Below the pieces are notes generated by a model. That model was not told where the DNA came from. It searched no databases and worked only from the letters and a program-made list of their open reading frames with translations. Below, piece by piece: positions 9,152 through 18,654 of a stretch of DNA of 64,000 nt. A program made the translations under genes and the position numbers. The stretch is from positions 28,893 through 92,892 of the forward strand of contig NZ_BCZE01000035.1 in assembly GCF_001598555.1 (NCBI RefSeq). The letters run 5' to 3'. This stretch comes from Novosphingobium rosa NBRC 15208 (GTDB taxonomy: Bacteria; Pseudomonadota; Alphaproteobacteria; Sphingomonadales; Sphingomonadaceae). How positions within the stretch are numbered: position 1 is the stretch's first letter; every line of letters begins with the position of its first letter.

Positions 9152-10237
9152 ATGACTCCAGTCCGCTATACCCCCGATGTGGAAGTGATCGACCCGGAAG
9201 AACCCCGCATTCAGGCCCAGCTCGTCGAGGCCTTCCGCGAGATCAGCGAGACCACTCATCGCGATCTCGGCCACGGCTACCGCGCTGTCCATGCCAAAAG
9301 CCATGCTCTGCTTAAAGCTACCTTCAGCGTGCTGGCGGGGTTGCCCGCCGAGTATGCGCAGGGGCTCTTTGCCACCCCCGGCACGCATGACGCCCTCCTA
9401 CGGATTTCGACAAATGCCGGCGATCTGCTGCCCGACACCGTTTCCCTGCAGCGCGGTTTTGCGATCAAGGTCTTCGACGTCGAGGGCGAGCGGCTGCCTG
9501 GCAGCGCCGATGCCAGGACACAGGATTTCCTGCTGGCCAATGGCATCGCCTTTCCCACCGCCGGCCCGGAACCCTTCTTGCGCACGCTGCAATTGCTGGC
9601 CAAGACGACCGACAAGGTCGAGGGGCTGAAGAAGTTCATCTCGCTGGTGTTCCGCAACCTTGAGAAGGGTGTGGAAGCGCTGGGCGGCGAAAGCGCCCTG
9701 CTGACCACGCTGGGGGGGCACCCCAACACCAACCCGCTGGGCGAACGTTACTTCAGCCAGGCGCCGATCCGCTATGGTGACTATATGGCCAAGGTTGGCC
9801 TGTTTCCGGTCTCTCCCAACTTCACGGTGCTGGAAGGCAGGGAACTGGACATCGATGGTCGTGAAAATGCCCTGCGCGAAGAGATCGGCGTGATCCTCGC
9901 CAAGGAAGGCGGACGCTGGGAACTGCGTGTGCAGCTCTGCCGCGACCTTGGCGCCAATCCGATCGAGGATGCTTCCGTGCCCTGGCCGGAAGAGGACAAC
10001 CCCTATGTGGCGGTCGCGGTGATCGATGTTGCTCCGCAAAGGGCCTGGACGGGCGAACGCGCGGCCATTCTGGATGACCAGATCGCCTTCAGCCCTTGGC
10101 ATGGCATTGTCGAGCATCGCCCGCTCGGCGCGATCATGCGGGCCCGCAAGCCTGCTTACGAAGCATCGTCGGGGCTGCGCGGCAGCTTCAACGGTTGTCC
10201 GATGCATCAGCCGGGCAGCGCGGCATTGCCGGACTGA
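9152..10237 (+). CDS. Catalase family (catalase-related) heme protein
   Basis: 361 residues. It shows the catalase-related pattern: RAVHAKSHALLKATFSV near the N-terminus, IRISTNAGD-like LLRISTNAGDLLPD, RGFAIKVFDVEG, TQDFLLANGIAFPT, and a heme-side YFSQAPIRYGDYMAKV segment. It is shorter than true catalases (about 480 residues), so peroxidase or another heme function is possible. I start at 9152, where AAAGG sits 8 bases upstream; the GTG at 9137 overlaps the SDR stop but lacks a site. It follows the SDR gene by 11 bases. Confidence 0.85.
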   Translation: MTPVRYTPDVEVIDPEEPRIQAQLVEAFREISETTHRDLGHGYRAVHAKSHALLKATFSVLAGLPAEYAQGLFATPGTHDALLRISTNAGDLLPDTVSLQRGFAIKVFDVEGERLPGSADARTQDFLLANGIAFPTAGPEPFLRTLQLLAKTTDKVEGLKKFISLVFRNLEKGVEALGGESALLTTLGGHPNTNPLGERYFSQAPIRYGDYMAKVGLFPVSPNFTVLEGRELDIDGRENALREEIGVILAKEGGRWELRVQLCRDLGANPIEDASVPWPEEDNPYVAVAVIDVAPQRAWTGERAAILDDQIAFSPWHGIVEHRPLGAIMRARKPAYEASSGLRGSFNGCPMHQPGSAALPD

Positions 10238-10312
10238 CCGAGGCTCCTGCCGCAAGCAGGCGCTCGGGGCACGTGCCTTACCCTGATCCTTACCCCCATC
10301 GGAGCCAAACCA

Positions 10313-11434
10313 ATGATCAAAGCCATGGGATATGCCGCCCATCACGCCTTTACCGGCCTCAAGCCGCTGGCGTTCGAACGGGACGAGGCCGGGGCGGGCG
10401 AAGTGGAGATAGAGGTCCTGTTCTGCGGGGTCTGTCATTCTGACATTCACCAGGTGAAGAACGAATGGTCGAACACTGTCTATCCCTGCATGCCGGGGCA
10501 TGAGATCGTCGGACGCGTGACCAGCGTGGGGCATGGCGTGACCCGGCATGCCGTGGGCGATCTTGTGGGCGTTGGGTGCATGATCGACAGTTGCCGCAGC
10601 TGCGCGCCATGCCAGGCCCGTGAGGAAAACTACTGCGAGGGCCCGAACAGCTGGCTTGCCACCTACAACGGCCCCATGGTGCCCAGGGCGATGGCGCCCA
10701 CAGGCCGCAACATGTATCTCGCGGACAACACCTATGGCGGCTATTCGACCGTCATCGTGGTGAAGGAGGACTTCGTTCTCAAGATCCCCGATGGCCTGCG
10801 CCCCGAGATCGCGGCGCCGATCCTGTGCGCGGGCGTCACCACCTATTCGCCGATGAAGCACTGGGGCGTAAAGGCGGGTGACCATGTGGGGATCATCGGC
10901 TTTGGTGGCCTGGGCGACATGGCAATCAAGCTGGCCAAGGTAATGGGCGCGGACGTGACGGTCTTCACCACCAGCGAAGACAAGTTCGGCGACGCGCGGG
11001 CCATCGGGGCACGCCCCGTGCTCGAGAGCGACAAGGACGCATTGCAGGGGCTGGCCAACAGTTTCGACTTTATGCTCTCGACCATCCCCGAGAAGCACGA
11101 CATCAACCCCTTCATTCCGCTGCTCAAGCGTGACAGGACGCTGGTGGTGGTCGGTGCCCTGGAACCCTTGGCGCCGGTCAACAATATGGCGCAGGCGGTA
11201 CATCGCAAGTCGGTGGCAGGCTCTCTTATCGGCAGCATTGCCGAGACGCAGGAAGTGCTCGACTTCTGTGCACAGCATGGCATCGGCCCGGACATTCAGG
11301 TCATCGCCATGCAGACCATCAACGATGCCTATCGCGACATCGAGAAGGGTAAGAGCCGCTATCGTTATGTGATCGACATGGCCTCGCTCAAGCAGGAGAT
11401 GGGTGCGGCTGCTGCCGACGCGATGCAAGTCTAG
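10313..11434 (+). CDS. NAD(P)-dependent alcohol dehydrogenase, cinnamyl/YahK type
   Basis: 373 residues, MDR superfamily. Catalytic zinc site C-x-x-C-H-S-D (FCGVCHSDIHQ) and GHEIVG; structural zinc Cys in CRSCAPCQAREENYC; cofactor site GFGGLGDMAIK. The domain order and the HSD motif match cinnamyl alcohol dehydrogenase-like NADPH aldehyde reductases. It is 75 bases downstream of the catalase-related gene, on the same strand and likely in the same transcription unit. The last residues (MGAAAADAMQV) extend past the usual end. Confidence 0.9.
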   Translation: MIKAMGYAAHHAFTGLKPLAFERDEAGAGEVEIEVLFCGVCHSDIHQVKNEWSNTVYPCMPGHEIVGRVTSVGHGVTRHAVGDLVGVGCMIDSCRSCAPCQAREENYCEGPNSWLATYNGPMVPRAMAPTGRNMYLADNTYGGYSTVIVVKEDFVLKIPDGLRPEIAAPILCAGVTTYSPMKHWGVKAGDHVGIIGFGGLGDMAIKLAKVMGADVTVFTTSEDKFGDARAIGARPVLESDKDALQGLANSFDFMLSTIPEKHDINPFIPLLKRDRTLVVVGALEPLAPVNNMAQAVHRKSVAGSLIGSIAETQEVLDFCAQHGIGPDIQVIAMQTINDAYRDIEKGKSRYRYVIDMASLKQEMGAAAADAMQV

Positions 11435-11458
11435 CGACTTCAACTCAGTTCCCGAGAA

Positions 11459-11497
11459 GCTGGCGAAGGAGATTTGTGTGTCATCTCCTTCGCCAGC
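11459..11497. terminator. 14-bp perfect inverted repeat between convergent genes
   Basis: Arms 11459-11472 and 11484-11497 pair perfectly with an 11-base loop. It sits between the plus-strand dehydrogenase and the minus-strand gene ending at 11645, so it could end transcription from both sides. There is no T-tract. Confidence 0.6.
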
Positions 11498-11644
11498 GCC
11501 GCGGTGCCGGTGCACTCTGGGGTGAAGCGAGCTTGCAGGGGGCAGGTGGAGAACGCGCCGCCAGAACATGTCCGGGAGCGCGGCATGAAAAGGATTTCAG
11601 TCGTGAGCAGGCCACCGGCGGTCCCTGGAAACCTCGATGGACGC

Positions 11645-12352
11645 CTATGTCGCGTTATGATGCGCTGACGTGGCCTCATCATCCCGGTCATGCGGGCTGG
11701 AGCCGAAGCCGCTGCCCCCACCACTGCCCATTCCCATGCCGCCGCCCGCACCGCCACCCTGCTTGTTTTCACCCCCGCCATTCTTGTCCTTCTCCTTGCC
11801 TGCAGGTCGGGCGGGGCCCTGCATGGGGATCGAGATGTCAGAGGGGATGGGGTCGAGATCAAGGGCTTCGCGGATGAAGGCGCGAAGGGCGATCACCAGA
11901 TCCTGCGTATGGACGGGTCGCCCTGCCACGAGTTCGCAGGCGGCCTGGGTGGCGAGACGGACATGCTCATCCGTGCCCAGCAGGATGATGTCGGACAGCG
12001 CGCCCTCCACCGCATCCCTGATGCGCCGCGCCCGGTCCGACGTTTCGGCTTTCTCCGGGGTGAGATCGAGCGCGGCCATCGGCTCGGTCGGCGTGGCCTC
12101 ACCTTTGCGGTGCAGATCGCGCAAATGGCGCGGGTCCACAGTGAGATCGCCGGTGAAGGAGCCGCCCAGAACCTTGTAGGCGGCGATCAGCGTACGCAAG
12201 CGTTCGTTGATCTGACGATTGGAACGCTCTCGGCGCTGCTGGATGGCCAGCATGGTCACCAGCCGCAGGCCGACGCCGATGGCTGTGAACAGCGTCAACC
12301 CCAGCATGGTGCTGACCAGCGTGTGCCATGAGGTGAAATCAAGCCCGTGCAA
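11645..12352 (-). CDS. Hypothetical membrane-anchored protein
   Basis: 235 residues; I do not recognise a named family. One transmembrane segment at about 12-36 (STMLGLTLFTAIGVGLRLVTMLAI) is followed by a basic helix (QQRRERSNRQINERLRTLIAAYKVLGG) and a mostly helical cytoplasmic domain. The last 50 residues are low-complexity glycine-rich with charged ends. It starts 9 bases after the PQQ dehydrogenase stop and is probably its operon partner; a structural or regulatory role for that enzyme is only a guess. Confidence 0.7.
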   Translation of the reverse strand: MHGLDFTSWHTLVSTMLGLTLFTAIGVGLRLVTMLAIQQRRERSNRQINERLRTLIAAYKVLGGSFTGDLTVDPRHLRDLHRKGEATPTEPMAALDLTPEKAETSDRARRIRDAVEGALSDIILLGTDEHVRLATQAACELVAGRPVHTQDLVIALRAFIREALDLDPIPSDISIPMQGPARPAGKEKDKNGGGENKQGGGAGGGMGMGSGGGSGFGSSPHDRDDEATSAHHNAT

Positions 12353-12361
12353 GGTACGGTC

Positions 12362-14761
12362 TCAGGACCTGGGCAAGGCAAAAGCGAACACGCTGTCGCC
12401 GTTGCGCGTACCTAGGCCGCCATGGCCGCCCGCCGCGATCACGACATATTCCCGCCCGTCACGCCCCTGATACACAGAGGGCGTCGCCTGACCGCCCGCG
12501 GGCAGCCGGGCCTGCCAGACGATCTTGCCGGTTTTCTCATCGAGCGCGCGAATATAGTCGTCGGCATAGGCGCCCACGAAGATCAGGCCGCCCGCTGTCA
12601 CCACATTGCCGCCGATGTTGAAGATGCCGGTGGGTAGGGCGACATTGGTGTGCGCCTTGAACAGGCCCATGTCGCGCGTGGTGCCAACCGGGCGCTCCCA
12701 GACGATTTTGCGGGTGACCAGATCGATCGCCACCATCTTGCCCCATGGCGGGCGGATGCAGGGTGCGCCAAGCGCGTTGAGCCAGGGCTTGACCGTCACC
12801 TCATAAGGCGTGCCATATTGCGGGCCGTTGGCAAATTCGGGTGGCTGAGGATAGGGCTGGCCGCTCTGCCAACCCGCCCAGGGCTTAATCAGGCCTTGTT
12901 TGATCGCCTCATCATGCGGCGTCGCCTTGGCAATAAAGGGGATGTAGCTGGTGTTGGCGATGAAGAGATGCCGCGCCGGGTCGATGGTGCCGCCTTGCCA
13001 GTCCATCACGCCGTCGAAAGCTGGATAGGCGATCGAGCCTTGCGTGGAGGGCGGGGTGAATTGCCCTTCATAGCGCATCGAGCGGAACTGGATGCGGCAC
13101 ATCATCTGGTCGATCGGCGTGGCGCCCCACATGTCGTTTTCGGTCAGATCCTTGGGCGCGAGCGACGGCATGCCCGTGGAAAAGGGCTGCGTGAGGGAGA
13201 GATGGTCACCCGGCAACGGATTTTGCGGGACCGCCTTTTCTGTGACCTGTGCGAGCGGCTGCCCATTGCGGCGGTCGAGGAGGAAGATCTCGCCGCGCTT
13301 GGTGGTTTGCACCAGGGCCGGCACACCGCCGGGAAGATCGACCAGTGAACCGGCGATCGGCAGGTCGAAGTCCCATACGTCGTGATGCACGGTCTGGAAA
13401 TGCCAACGCTCCTTGCCGGTATCGAGATCGAGGGCGACGATGGCCGAACTGTATTTGTCATCGAAGGGGCGGCGGTGCGCCCCCCAATAGTCGGGCGTGG
13501 CATTGCCCATCGGCACATAGACCATCCCAAGCTTGTCGTCGGCGGTGTAGGCGCCCCAGCCATTGGGGGTGCCGCGCGTATAGACCTCGCCAGCCGCGAG
13601 CTGCGAGGTGGGATCGGCGCGGCCCATGTCCCAGGCCCAGGCCAGTTGGCCGGACGTGGCATCGAAGGCGCGGATCACCCCTGATGGCTCGCCCTCGGTC
13701 TGATTGTCATAAATCCAGCCAGACAGCATGATCTTGCCCCGCACAACCAGCGGCTGAGAGCTGATGAAATGGAAGCCCGGGGGCACATTGCCCATGCCCT
13801 GGCGGAGATCCACATAGCCGTTGGTTCCAAAGCTGGAGCAGAGCGCGCCACTGCGCGCGTCCAGCGCAAAAAGCCGGGCATCCGCCGTGGTGGAGATGAT
13901 CCGCTGGCCACAGGGCGCATTGGCATCGGCAGCCTGGAAGTAGGCAACGCCGCGGCAGGCCAGATAGATGTTGGGCTTGGTGTCATTCTGCGGGTGGAAG
14001 CGCCACCGCTGCTTGCCGGTCACCGCGTCCAGCGCCACGATATCGCGATGGGGCGTGCAAAAATAGGTGGTGTCGGCGATCTTGATCGGTGTGGCCTCGA
14101 AATTGAATTCATGGCCATGCGCGTTCTCGCCCGATTGAGGCAGATCGCCGCTGTTGAACTGCCAGGCAACCTGCAATTGCTTCACGTTTTCGGGCGTGAT
14201 CTGGGCGAGGGGGGAGTAGCGGTTGCCATCGGCGGTGCGCCCATAAAATTGCCAGTCACCATCGGCAACGGAAATGGTCGGCGGGCTGAAGGGCGAGGCG
14301 GCTGCGATTTCGCCATGCCTGTCCCAGCGCAAGGCGGTGGTGGCCCAGCCAAGGCCGAACACCAGAACGATCAACAGGGCGCAGATGCCGGCGCCGGACC
14401 AGCGTACGACACTCCATGCTTTTTCAGGAATGCCGAAGCGACCCGACACCCATGGCATCGCAAGCCAGAGCCCAAGCACGGCAGGCGCCACCAGGCGGGG
14501 CACCAGGGCCCAGCCATCGAGCCCCACCTCGAAGAGTGACCACAAAAACGTGATCAGCAGCACGGCCCCATAGATCCAGAGTGCCATCCGGCGCCGTGCG
14601 ATCACCAGAGCCCCTGAAAGCAACAGGCCAATGCCGGCGATCAGATAATAGGCAGACCCACCCAGCTTGAGCAATTCAATGCCACCGATACCCAGCACCA
14701 GAGCCAGAAGGATCATCAGCGACCCTGTGATGCCGGTCGTGGTGAAAAGTCGTTGCCGCAT
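12362..14761 (-). CDS. Membrane-bound PQQ-dependent dehydrogenase (glucose/quinate/shikimate family)
   Basis: 799 residues. Five hydrophobic helices in the first 150 residues anchor the enzyme, then a periplasmic eight-bladed quinoprotein propeller starts at about 170 (DWQFYGRTADGNRYSPLAQI). Family features include the GHEFNFEATPIKIADTTYFCTPH stretch, IYDNQTEGEPSGVIRAFDA, a WDFDLPIAG motif and the C-terminal GGLIFVGAYADDYIRALDEKTGKIVW quinoprotein repeat. It oxidises sugars or cyclic polyols and passes electrons to ubiquinone. I start at 14761, which has GGGAG upstream; a Met 10 codons earlier lacks one. It is downstream of a hydrolase gene on the same strand. Confidence 0.9.
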   Translation of the reverse strand: MRQRLFTTTGITGSLMILLALVLGIGGIELLKLGGSAYYLIAGIGLLLSGALVIARRRMALWIYGAVLLITFLWSLFEVGLDGWALVPRLVAPAVLGLWLAMPWVSGRFGIPEKAWSVVRWSGAGICALLIVLVFGLGWATTALRWDRHGEIAAASPFSPPTISVADGDWQFYGRTADGNRYSPLAQITPENVKQLQVAWQFNSGDLPQSGENAHGHEFNFEATPIKIADTTYFCTPHRDIVALDAVTGKQRWRFHPQNDTKPNIYLACRGVAYFQAADANAPCGQRIISTTADARLFALDARSGALCSSFGTNGYVDLRQGMGNVPPGFHFISSQPLVVRGKIMLSGWIYDNQTEGEPSGVIRAFDATSGQLAWAWDMGRADPTSQLAAGEVYTRGTPNGWGAYTADDKLGMVYVPMGNATPDYWGAHRRPFDDKYSSAIVALDLDTGKERWHFQTVHHDVWDFDLPIAGSLVDLPGGVPALVQTTKRGEIFLLDRRNGQPLAQVTEKAVPQNPLPGDHLSLTQPFSTGMPSLAPKDLTENDMWGATPIDQMMCRIQFRSMRYEGQFTPPSTQGSIAYPAFDGVMDWQGGTIDPARHLFIANTSYIPFIAKATPHDEAIKQGLIKPWAGWQSGQPYPQPPEFANGPQYGTPYEVTVKPWLNALGAPCIRPPWGKMVAIDLVTRKIVWERPVGTTRDMGLFKAHTNVALPTGIFNIGGNVVTAGGLIFVGAYADDYIRALDEKTGKIVWQARLPAGGQATPSVYQGRDGREYVVIAAGGHGGLGTRNGDSVFAFALPRS

Positions 14762-14832
14762 TGCCGTTTTCTCCCAGATCGAGAGGTGCAACGCTGCGCA
14801 TGGAACAAGGGTCCGTCTGGAAAAGGCAGCGG

Positions 14833-15729
14833 TCAGGCCTCAGGCCTCACGATAGCTTGGGAGAAAAAGCGCAACAGCAGGTCCGTCACTGTCGCGGGCG
14901 CTTCACGCGTCGGGAAATGCCCGATACCGGGCAGGCCGATCAACTCAAAGGGCCCACTGAACTTCGAAGGGACCGGGTCGAAGCTGCTCTGACAGGTCAC
15001 CCCATCCTCATCGCCCTTGATGAAGAGGGCAGGGTGGTGGATCGTCTGGGTGGCTTTCACTTTGTCTTCCAGCCAGACGCTGCGGGAATCGGGCTCAGCG
15101 CTTCCCCAGCGTGAGCGGTAGCTGTGAAGCGTGACTTCGACCCAGTCCGGATTGTCGAAGGACTTGGCCACGCGGGTGAAGGTCTCCTCATCGAACCAGC
15201 CCCCAGGCGCCCAATTGACCCAATGGACATGGGCAAAGCCGTGGCGATCCTCCCGAACTGCCTGCTCGCCGCGCGGCGTTGCCATAAACCAGTGATACCA
15301 GTAGCGCTGTGCCTGTTCGAAGGAAGGCGTCAGCATGCCGCCAAGCCGTGGCGGGGTCGAGAGCATGGCGAGGCGTTCGACACGCGCGGGCCAGCCCACC
15401 GCCAGCGCTTCGGCCACATTGGAGCCCCAATCGTGGCCCGCGACAGCAAAGCGCTCGATCTGCAGGGCGTCGAGCAGGGCGATCATGTCCATTGCCAGCA
15501 AGGCGCTGTTGCCATGGCGCGGAACAGCGTCGTGCAGAAAGAAGGTCTGGCCAAAGCCTCGCCACGCTGGAACGATCACCCGGTGTCCGGCCAGAGTCAG
15601 GGCCTTCGCGATGGGAGTCCAGGTCGAGGCGTCATCCGGCCATCCGTGAAGCAGGAGGACGACTTTGCCGTCACCAGCACCCAACTCTTCGTAATTCTGG
15701 TCGAGATCGGTTGTGGTGACCGAGGGCAT
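14833..15729 (-). CDS. Alpha/beta hydrolase, epoxide hydrolase/haloalkane dehalogenase-like
   Basis: 298 residues. Oxyanion segment LLLHGWPDDASTW, nucleophile elbow AGHDWGSN with an aspartate nucleophile (as in epoxide hydrolases and dehalogenases), cap region rich in Trp/Tyr (QRYWYHWFM), and the catalytic His in GLPGIGHFPTRE. The start at 15729 has AAGGA 8 bases upstream; 51 upstream codons in the same frame look non-coding. It is first in a minus-strand run with the PQQ dehydrogenase. The substrate is not determinable. Confidence 0.85.
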   Translation of the reverse strand: MPSVTTTDLDQNYEELGAGDGKVVLLLHGWPDDASTWTPIAKALTLAGHRVIVPAWRGFGQTFFLHDAVPRHGNSALLAMDMIALLDALQIERFAVAGHDWGSNVAEALAVGWPARVERLAMLSTPPRLGGMLTPSFEQAQRYWYHWFMATPRGEQAVREDRHGFAHVHWVNWAPGGWFDEETFTRVAKSFDNPDWVEVTLHSYRSRWGSAEPDSRSVWLEDKVKATQTIHHPALFIKGDEDGVTCQSSFDPVPSKFSGPFELIGLPGIGHFPTREAPATVTDLLLRFFSQAIVRPEA

Positions 15730-15981
15730 GGATGCTGTCCTTTGCGTTGCAAAATCGTGTGGCGGTGGGAGACGGGATGTAAGCCGGTCCCTGACCCCGC
15801 AGTTCCCGACCGTCTCGCCTGTTCGCGGAATGCGTCGCGCCATGGCTTGTTGCCCGCTGCTACTTGCGGCGTGATAGGCCACCCCCAGTTTGCGATAGGA
15901 GCATGCTGAGTGCCCCGCGTCGCATCGGACCTATAGGGCCGCTGGTCTTTTCCATCAGGATTGGGAAAAAGGACAGAGACC

Positions 15982-16245
15982 ATGGCTGGAGGATGGACCC
16001 GCGACGGAGCAGTGCAGGACCAGATCGAGGATAGTGTGAAAGAAGCGGTGGATTTCGCGCGATCCCGCATGCCTGCCGGCGATGGCGAAACCTTCTGTGT
16101 GATGTGCGGCGAGGAAATCGCCGAAGCGCGGCGCAAGGCTCTCCCGGGCGCACGCACCTGCGTTGCCTGCCAGGAAAAGCGAGACAGCAGCGCGGCCAGG
16201 TCCTCCTTCAACCGTCGCGGCTGCAAGGACAGCCAGCTGCGATGA
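15982..16245 (+). CDS. DksA/TraR family C4 zinc-finger protein
   Basis: 87 residues. An acidic coiled helix (QIEDSVKEAVDFARSRM) leads into a four-cysteine zinc finger, CVMCGEEI then 17 residues then CVACQEK. It is much shorter than DksA (about 150) and resembles the TraR/YbiI group found on phages, plasmids and chromosomes. Such proteins bind the RNA polymerase secondary channel. Start chosen at 15982 with AAGGA 9 bases upstream. It diverges from the hydrolase gene across about 250 bases. Confidence 0.85.
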   Translation: MAGGWTRDGAVQDQIEDSVKEAVDFARSRMPAGDGETFCVMCGEEIAEARRKALPGARTCVACQEKRDSSAARSSFNRRGCKDSQLR

Positions 16246-16326
16246 CAGGCGCTTGCGATGACAGGCGCTATGATGGCCGCGACAGCTGTCTCGCGCAGGG
16301 TTGGCCGCCGGAGTTATGGTCGGCAC

Positions 16327-16770
16327 CTATTCGCGCGAAGAGGCCGCGCTCGTGCCCCCGGAGGCTATCCCACCGGTGCCGGTCGTTGGCTGAGAAATTG
16401 CTACCTGTAGCCAGCGCCGAATTGCAGCCACAATGTGCTCCTGCTGCTGTTGGGTGAGTTCATGCCCGGCGGGGATGCCATACCATTTGGCGAGACAGCC
16501 GCGACAGCAGGTCGCGGTGGCGTGCTGGGTGATAAAGATCGGGTGGCCGCGCATCGGGGTCTGCTTGCCATCATTTTTCGGTATGGCGGGGGCCAGACGT
16601 TTGACGATAAAATCACGGGCGTGATCCAGCACCGTGTCGAGCCCACGCTGTTCCAGATACTCCCGCTCCTTGCTTCCCAGCTTGAACCGACTCCGAAACC
16701 GCGACTGTGCGAGGCGCGAAAAGACAAGATCGAGGTCACGCATCGCTTGGCTCATTGTGCTCATATCCAT
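16327..16770 (-). CDS. DUF4186 family protein
   Basis: 147 residues. The core SRFRSRFKLGSKEREYLEQ, then HARDFIVKRLAPAIPKNDGKQTPMRGHP, then FITQHATATCCRGCLAKWYGIP is strongly conserved in this family, and conserved His and Cys residues suggest metal binding. No biochemical role is known to me. A much longer open frame continues upstream to 17631 but is only antisense to the antiporter; I start at the Met-Asp-Met-Ser at 16770. It is divergent from the antiporter. The C-terminal 20 residues are Gly/Ser/Thr-rich. Confidence 0.8.
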   Translation of the reverse strand: MDMSTMSQAMRDLDLVFSRLAQSRFRSRFKLGSKEREYLEQRGLDTVLDHARDFIVKRLAPAIPKNDGKQTPMRGHPIFITQHATATCCRGCLAKWYGIPAGHELTQQQQEHIVAAIRRWLQVAISQPTTGTGGIASGGTSAASSRE

Positions 16771-16878
16771 GATCAGGGCTACGCCCAGGAAATTGATCAC
16801 AATGGGCTCAGGTCCATACCATGGAACGATTATCTCCAACGCGGTGGGGAGCCATATGTGCTCGTGAGACTTGAATAG

Positions 16879-18114
16879 ATGATGCTGGCTGTCTCCTATC
16901 CTCTGTTGCTTCTGGTGATCGGCGCACTGCTTTTGCTTGGAAGCTGGGCGCCGATGATGTTGCGGCGTCTGCCGCTGTCTCTTCCGATGCTCTGCCTGCT
17001 TGCAGGCTTCGGCCTGTCTTTCACCAACCTCGTCAGATTGCCCGCCGGCCCCCTGGGCGATGGCGGTATGGCGGAGAAAATCAATGAGATGATCGTGGTT
17101 CTTGCCCTGATGGAGGCCGGGTTGCGGCTCGATCGGCGTTTCAGCCTGCGGCGCTGGGCTTCCGTCTGGCGCCTGTTGTTGATCGCCATGCCGCTGACAA
17201 TTGGTACCCTGCTCCTGCTTGGCCATTACGCTCTCGGGTTTGGCTGGCCCGCTTCGCTGCTGCTTGCCGCTTCGCTGGCGCCCACAGATCCGGTTCTTGC
17301 CGCCGATGTCCAGACAGGACCGCCCGGTGCCGGCGAGGATGGTGAGACGCGCTTTGCCCTCACCGCTGAAGCCGGGCTCAACGATGGCTTCGCTTTTCCG
17401 TTTATTGTGCTGGCGCTTTTGCTGGAACGGGGCGTTGCCGACATCGGCCATTGGCTGGCGGCCGATCTGTTCGGAGAACTGACCGTCGGTCTGTTGGTAG
17501 GCACCATCGTGGGAAGAGCGGTCGGCTATCTTCTGTTCGAATTGCCTGCGATCAAACTGTCCAACACCGGAGAGGGGCTCGCTGCCATCGGTGCCACCCT
17601 GTTGTGCTATGCCGTCACGCTGATGCTGCAAGGCAATGGTTTTGTCGCGGTGTTTGTCTCTGCGATCGCCATCCGTTCAACCTGTCCGGACGATGCATTT
17701 CATGTCACCATGGCGGAGTTTTCCGCGCAGGTCGAGCGTGTGTTGGTGATGCTAATTCTGCTCGTGCTTGGCTGGGGCCTGGGATCGGGACTGCTGCAAG
17801 CCATCACGCCGATGGGCGTCTGCGTGGCACTCGTCCTGATCGCCGTGATCAGGCCGGCCTCGGCGCTGATCGGTTTTGCAGGCTCACGCGAGGGCCGTTA
17901 TGCGCGGATGCTGATCGGATTTTTCGGGATCAGAGGAATCGGTACGCTCTTCTATCTGCAGTATGCCTTTAACAGGCAACCCTTCGCCGAAAAACAGGCG
18001 ATCTGGGCCATTTGCTCATTAGCGATCGCGGCATCCGTCTTCGTTCATGGGATACTTTCAAAACCTGCCATGGCCAGGGCTGATGCGCGAAGGTTGCAAA
18101 ACCAGGAAGGGTGA
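16879..18114 (+). CDS. Cation:proton antiporter (NhaP/CPA1-like)
   Basis: 411 residues with about 11-12 hydrophobic helices. The antiporter core is visible as SLAPTDPVLAADVQ (the TDP motif of helix IV) and EAGLNDGFAFPF (the ND pair of the ion site), followed by the FFGIRGIGTLFYLQYAF helix typical of NhaP. It should exchange Na+ or K+ for H+ in the inner membrane. Two in-frame ATGs open the gene (16879, 16882). It is monocistronic by context; its 3' side is a long AT-richer gap. Confidence 0.9.
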   Translation: MMLAVSYPLLLLVIGALLLLGSWAPMMLRRLPLSLPMLCLLAGFGLSFTNLVRLPAGPLGDGGMAEKINEMIVVLALMEAGLRLDRRFSLRRWASVWRLLLIAMPLTIGTLLLLGHYALGFGWPASLLLAASLAPTDPVLAADVQTGPPGAGEDGETRFALTAEAGLNDGFAFPFIVLALLLERGVADIGHWLAADLFGELTVGLLVGTIVGRAVGYLLFELPAIKLSNTGEGLAAIGATLLCYAVTLMLQGNGFVAVFVSAIAIRSTCPDDAFHVTMAEFSAQVERVLVMLILLVLGWGLGSGLLQAITPMGVCVALVLIAVIRPASALIGFAGSREGRYARMLIGFFGIRGIGTLFYLQYAFNRQPFAEKQAIWAICSLAIAASVFVHGILSKPAMARADARRLQNQEG

Positions 18115-18468
18115 ATGAGCATGACGCGGGGCTTCAATCCTCCCATCACAAGCGAGCCCTCCTGAAGAGGGGCGGGTCATCGATTAAGGTATGCTCTTCT
18201 TCGGGTTCTTCGTTACGGGAGAGTGGAAAAATCCTTGAATCCTCCAACATCCACCGCCTGCTTTCTCTTAATGCAGCGAAAAATGCATAACATAGATTAA
18301 TTTTCACAAGAAAGTTTTTTGGTGATTGTCGATTGGTCTTTTAGAAGCCGTGGGACACACAAAAGGCTTTTACGATCTATGCGCATCGTCGTTTCAGTTG
18401 ATATCATCAAGCCGTCGACGCCGCCGCGAAGAAATCCGATGTGCTCACACAAATATTATGGGCGTTAA
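18115..18468. other. Intergenic region, AT-richer than surroundings
   Basis: About 350 bases without a supportable gene. The part around 18280-18330 is clearly AT-rich compared with the rest of the window, which may be promoter DNA or a foreign segment. No tRNA, clear promoter or repeat was recognised. Confidence 0.5.
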
Positions 18469-18654
18469 ATGACCATCGGAACTCCCAGAATTCTTAATTA
18501 TCCTCTCATTCATGAAACCAGTTGGAAAGCAAATTTGCTGGCACGTGCTGCTTTGGTTGCGTTAAGCGATGATGGGGCACGAGAGTTGGTGGAGATTGAA
18601 GCTCAAGCCATGCTTGATTATCTATGGGACATTGGCTTCAGGCCAACCGTCTGA
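18469..18654 (+). CDS. Small hypothetical protein
   Basis: 61 residues, no recognised domain. The sequence is amphipathic with an acidic helix (DGARELVEIEAQAMLDYLWDIGF). There is no good ribosome binding site and the surrounding DNA is AT-rich, so this may be a chance frame. It is listed because its composition is protein-like and it stands alone in a long gap. Confidence 0.3.
   Translation: MTIGTPRILNYPLIHETSWKANLLARAALVALSDDGARELVEIEAQAMLDYLWDIGFRPTV

Noticed and set aside
9398..11569. 723-codon minus-strand open frame
   Set aside because: Antisense to the catalase-related and alcohol dehydrogenase genes, which have clear motifs and ribosome binding sites.
16771..17631. Upstream extension of the DUF4186 frame
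   Set aside because: Only the last 147 codons match DUF4186; the rest is antisense to the antiporter and Gln/Arg-rich as expected of a shadow.
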